Shown piece after piece: positions 61,815-64,000 of a stretch of DNA of 64,000 bases; position 1 is the first letter of the stretch, and every line of letters starts with the position of its first letter. Below the pieces are notes generated by a model. It was not told the DNA's origin, searched no databases, and saw only the letters and a list, made by a program, of their open reading frames with translations. This DNA comes from Clostridiaceae bacterium Marseille-Q4149 (GTDB lineage: Bacteria; Bacillota; Clostridia; Oscillospirales; Oscillospiraceae), in the NCBI GenBank assembly GCA_018228685.1, contig CP073691.1:1674001-1738000 (forward strand). The letters run 5' to 3'. A program made the position numbers and the translations under genes.

Positions 61815-62798
61815 TTACAGGCTTTCGCCCTCATTGCATGAATAATAGTCCGGGTCGCCGTACTGCGGCTTTTTCGGTGACAGTGCGCCGCTTGCCATGT
61901 CATGGGCGACAAGGGAAGTGTAGTAGTTGCCGATTGTGGACGGGGCGTTGAAAAGGGCGGCTTTCAGATATTGCTTGATGTTGCGGATTTTGGTTGTGTT
62001 CTCCCGCATACAGTCAAGCACAAAGCGGATATGCTCGCCGTCTAGTTTCATAAACTTTGACTTCACAAGCTCTGCCGGGTAGTCGTCCCCCGCAATCCGT
62101 ACCCGCTTTCTGGCGGTGCATACGGTTTCAAGCATGAGGTCTACAATCTCGTCCAGCCTGTCACTGTCAAACTTCATGTCCTGTTTGAGAATGTGGTAGT
62201 CGATATTGTCCTTGATGATTTCCCGGTATATATCAACTGCGCTCTGTGCTGCCGCTTCCGTTCCTTTCCGTTCCGGCGGCGCAGCCGCTTCTCTGCAAGG
62301 AGAGGGGTTAGGGGAAAGGATAGGAATGGAATGGGTACTTGATAAATCTGTATTTGATTTTTCTTTTTTTGGTAAGTCAGTTCTTTGTATATCTTTATTT
62401 AATTGCGTTGGATTTTCCAACGTAGGTTTTTCCAATGTTGGTTTTTCCTGCATTGGATTATCCAATGTTGGATTTTCCAATGTAGGTAAATCCGGCGTAG
62501 GCGGCTGCGGCTGCTCGAATATCACATAGTCCGCGCCCCGCAAGCGTCCTTTCTCGTCGCGCTCCCTTGAACGGACGATATACCCGGCGCGTTCAAGTTC
62601 CTTAATGGCTTCGCGGATAGCGTCTATCTTCTCCCGGTTGATAAGGGATAAGCCTTTCAAGGTGTAGTCCCAATCTTCGGGGAGTGACAGCATTTGCGAC
62701 AACAGCCCCTTTGCCTTTAGGGAAAGCTCCTTGTTGCGTAGGTGGTGGTTGCTCATTACGGTATAGCCCTTGTTTCGTTCCACTCTGAAAACTGCCAT
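61815..62798 (-). CDS. replication initiator-like protein with winged helix (DUF6017 C-terminus)
   Basis: The 327-residue protein starts MAVFRVERNKGYTVMSNHHL. It has a winged helix (LSLKAKGLLSQMLSLPEDWD, REAIKELERAGYIVRSRERD), a linker of five-residue repeats (PTLEN, PTLDN, PMQEK, PTLEK) and a C-terminal domain with KKPQYGDPDYYSCNEGESL at the end, as in DUF6017 proteins. It is the first gene of the leftward transfer-region operon and probably acts in element replication. An unusual inverted repeat lies just upstream. Confidence 0.85.
   Translation of the reverse strand: MAVFRVERNKGYTVMSNHHLRNKELSLKAKGLLSQMLSLPEDWDYTLKGLSLINREKIDAIREAIKELERAGYIVRSRERDEKGRLRGADYVIFEQPQPPTPDLPTLENPTLDNPMQEKPTLEKPTLENPTQLNKDIQRTDLPKKEKSNTDLSSTHSIPILSPNPSPCREAAAPPERKGTEAAAQSAVDIYREIIKDNIDYHILKQDMKFDSDRLDEIVDLMLETVCTARKRVRIAGDDYPAELVKSKFMKLDGEHIRFVLDCMRENTTKIRNIKQYLKAALFNAPSTIGNYYTSLVAHDMASGALSPKKPQYGDPDYYSCNEGESL
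62410..62499 (-). repeat. six 15-bp coding repeats in the initiator linker
   Basis: Six consecutive 15-base units of the type GGATTTTCCAATGTT (plus-strand reading) encode degenerate pentapeptides beginning Pro-Thr-Leu. Unit number may vary by slippage. Confidence 0.75.
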
Positions 62799-63098
62799 AG
62801 TTCATAGCTCCTTTGCTTTGGATTTGTTACGCAGTAGAAGCGCGGTTTCGGGGGATAAGGTATAAATCCCTTTCCGCGCCAGATACGCGCCCGGAAAACC
62901 GCTTGTAGCAAGGCTTTTTCTGCCCCTACTGCGTAACAAAGGGCATGAAAAAAGCGGCGTTCCTGTTCTCCCATGTAGAGAGTAAGAAACGCCGCTTCTG
63001 CGTCGTATTCAGTTTTTAGTACAATACCCTGCTTGTCCGTCGCTCGAAAAACCTTGATTTTCCAGTGTTTTCAAAAGTATCGTTATCTAACGTCAGCT
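62799..63098. other. right-end region of the nested element
   Basis: This 300-bp gap has no gene. It holds a 15-bp inverted repeat (TTTGTTACGCAGTAG 62823-62837 with CTACTGCGTAACAAA 62926-62940). A 10-bp-arm hairpin AAGCGGCGTT/AACGCCGCTT (62952-62997) follows, then the junction to the recombinase gene. Confidence 0.55.
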
Positions 63099-64000
63099 TT
63101 CAATCGCCCAGCCTTTGAACAGATGATGGATGACATGAGCAACGGCGACATCGCCGTCATCATCACAAAGGATCTTTCCCGCCTTGGAAGAAACCAACTG
63201 CACACCGGTCTTTATATCGAGGAGATATTCCCTTCCAATGATGTGCGCTACATCGCTGTCAACGACAATGTTGACACCAAGTATGAAAACAGCAACGAGC
63301 TGATGCCTTTCAAGAATTTGTTCAATGAATGGCACGTGCGGGACTGCAGCCGCAAGGTGCGGAATGTAGTGAACGCCAAGGCACAGCGGGGAATCCGGGT
63401 GGGGACACGAGCTCCTTACGGCTACCGCAAGGGTGCAACCAAGGACTCTCCTCTGTTGGTGGATGAGGAGGCGGCGGCTGTCGTCAAACGCATCTTCGCC
63501 ATGTGCGCCGGCGGAATGGGACCAGCCCAGATTGCAAAGCAGCTCAAGAAAGAATGCATCTACAGTCCATCCATGTACGCCTATACGAAATTCGGCACAT
63601 CCCATTCCGGGCTGAATGCAGAGCGGCCCTACAACTGGACTGGCGACATGGTGGCGGATATGCTTCAGAACATGGTCTACCTTGGGCACACGGTCAACCT
63701 TCGCTACAGCACCAAGTCCTACAAGGACAAAAAACGATGTGAACGCCCCAAATCAGAGTGGCTTATCTTTGAGAATACTCATGAAGAGCTGGTGGATCAG
63801 GAAACCTGGGATATCGTACAGGAGGTGCGATCTCATAAGCGCCGCCGCACGAATATGGATGAGCAGAATATGTTCTCTGGATTGGTGTATTGTGCGGACT
63901 GCGGTAAGCCCATGGTATTGCACCGGGCGCACACCATGAAGCCGGAACAGAATCATTTCACCTGCCGCACCTACAAGAAGGACGGGGCAGAAGTGTGTAG
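63099..64000 (+). pseudogene. large serine recombinase lacking N-terminus, continues past window
   Basis: From TTC AAT CGC (63099) the plus strand encodes recombinase sequence: FNRPAFEQMMDDMSNGDIAV, ITKDLSRLGRNQLHTGLYIE, FNEWHVRDCSRKVRNVVNAK, then the recombinase domain and the first zinc-ribbon pair YCADCGKPM. It is still open at base 64000. The first 60-70 residues with the catalytic Ser are absent; sequence before 63099 has no start codon and no homology. It differs from all other recombinases here and is on the opposite strand. It is most likely the interrupted recombinase of the older, outer element that also carries the RepA-like gene. Confidence 0.82.

Noticed and set aside
62410-62499. 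Possible short CRISPR-like array
   Set aside because: The units are contiguous 15-bp coding repeats without spacers. No CRISPR array or cas gene was seen elsewhere in the window.
63093-63689. Minus-strand frame of 198 codons at the right edge
   Set aside because: It is antisense to the plus-strand recombinase, which has clear family motifs.

Overview
The window looks like chromosomal DNA of a gut-type anaerobic Clostridium relative, most likely in the Oscillospirales. The evidence is high-GC codon use, butyrate kinase next to indolepyruvate:ferredoxin oxidoreductase, a ferredoxin-like DUF362 protein, YhgE/Pip proteins, and Clostridia-type mobile elements carrying many large serine recombinases. 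The genus is an inference. I saw no rRNA, tRNA or CRISPR array.

Bases 1 to about 23,560 read as ordinary chromosome. In order they hold: the end of malQ; a frameshifted ECF sigma gene divergent from a DUF4367 protein; a lipoprotein; a secreted protein with a caspase-like C-terminus; a MarR/MATE efflux operon; a 54-residue membrane protein with its own promoter; a macrodomain protein; a DUF362 ferredoxin; an RluA pseudouridine synthase; an operon of two YhgE/Pip proteins, a small membrane protein and a TetR regulator behind a 16-bp-arm palindrome; a large membrane protein; a GntR/ABC-2 transporter operon; and buk-iorA-iorB.

From about 23.6 kb to the right edge is a composite resistance and mobility island. 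It opens with a compact vanG-type glycopeptide resistance cluster transcribed leftward (vanR-vanS, a hairpin, then vanG-vanXY-vanT). A RepA-like ATPase gene follows and is cut at about 30.68 kb. There a second, nested element begins and appears to run to about 63.1 kb, where a recombinase gene lacking its 5' end resumes on the plus strand. Inside lie degenerate serine recombinases, two mobilisation modules (one with an IncQ-like oriT but no relaxase, one with MobC and a MOBP relaxase), replication genes, remnants of a conjugation operon (Maff2, VirD4 N-terminus, PcfB), and a ribosome-protection tetracycline resistance gene with its attenuator.

A third layer is visible. A recombinase gene is split in frame between 49,542 and 38,784 by a segment of about 10.8 kb. 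That segment carries its own truncated recombinase, a TnpV/TnpW pair, a sigma/DUF6076/AlbA_2 operon, and a low-GC cargo. The cargo is an ABC exporter, a PQQ-type beta-propeller protein and the C-terminal half of a C39-like peptidase, interrupted by a decayed IS110-family element. It resembles the remains of a peptide maturation and export system that I do not recognise. Two copies of a three-hairpin structure with compensatory base changes (33.0 and 60.0 kb) suggest an unannotated structured RNA tied to these elements.
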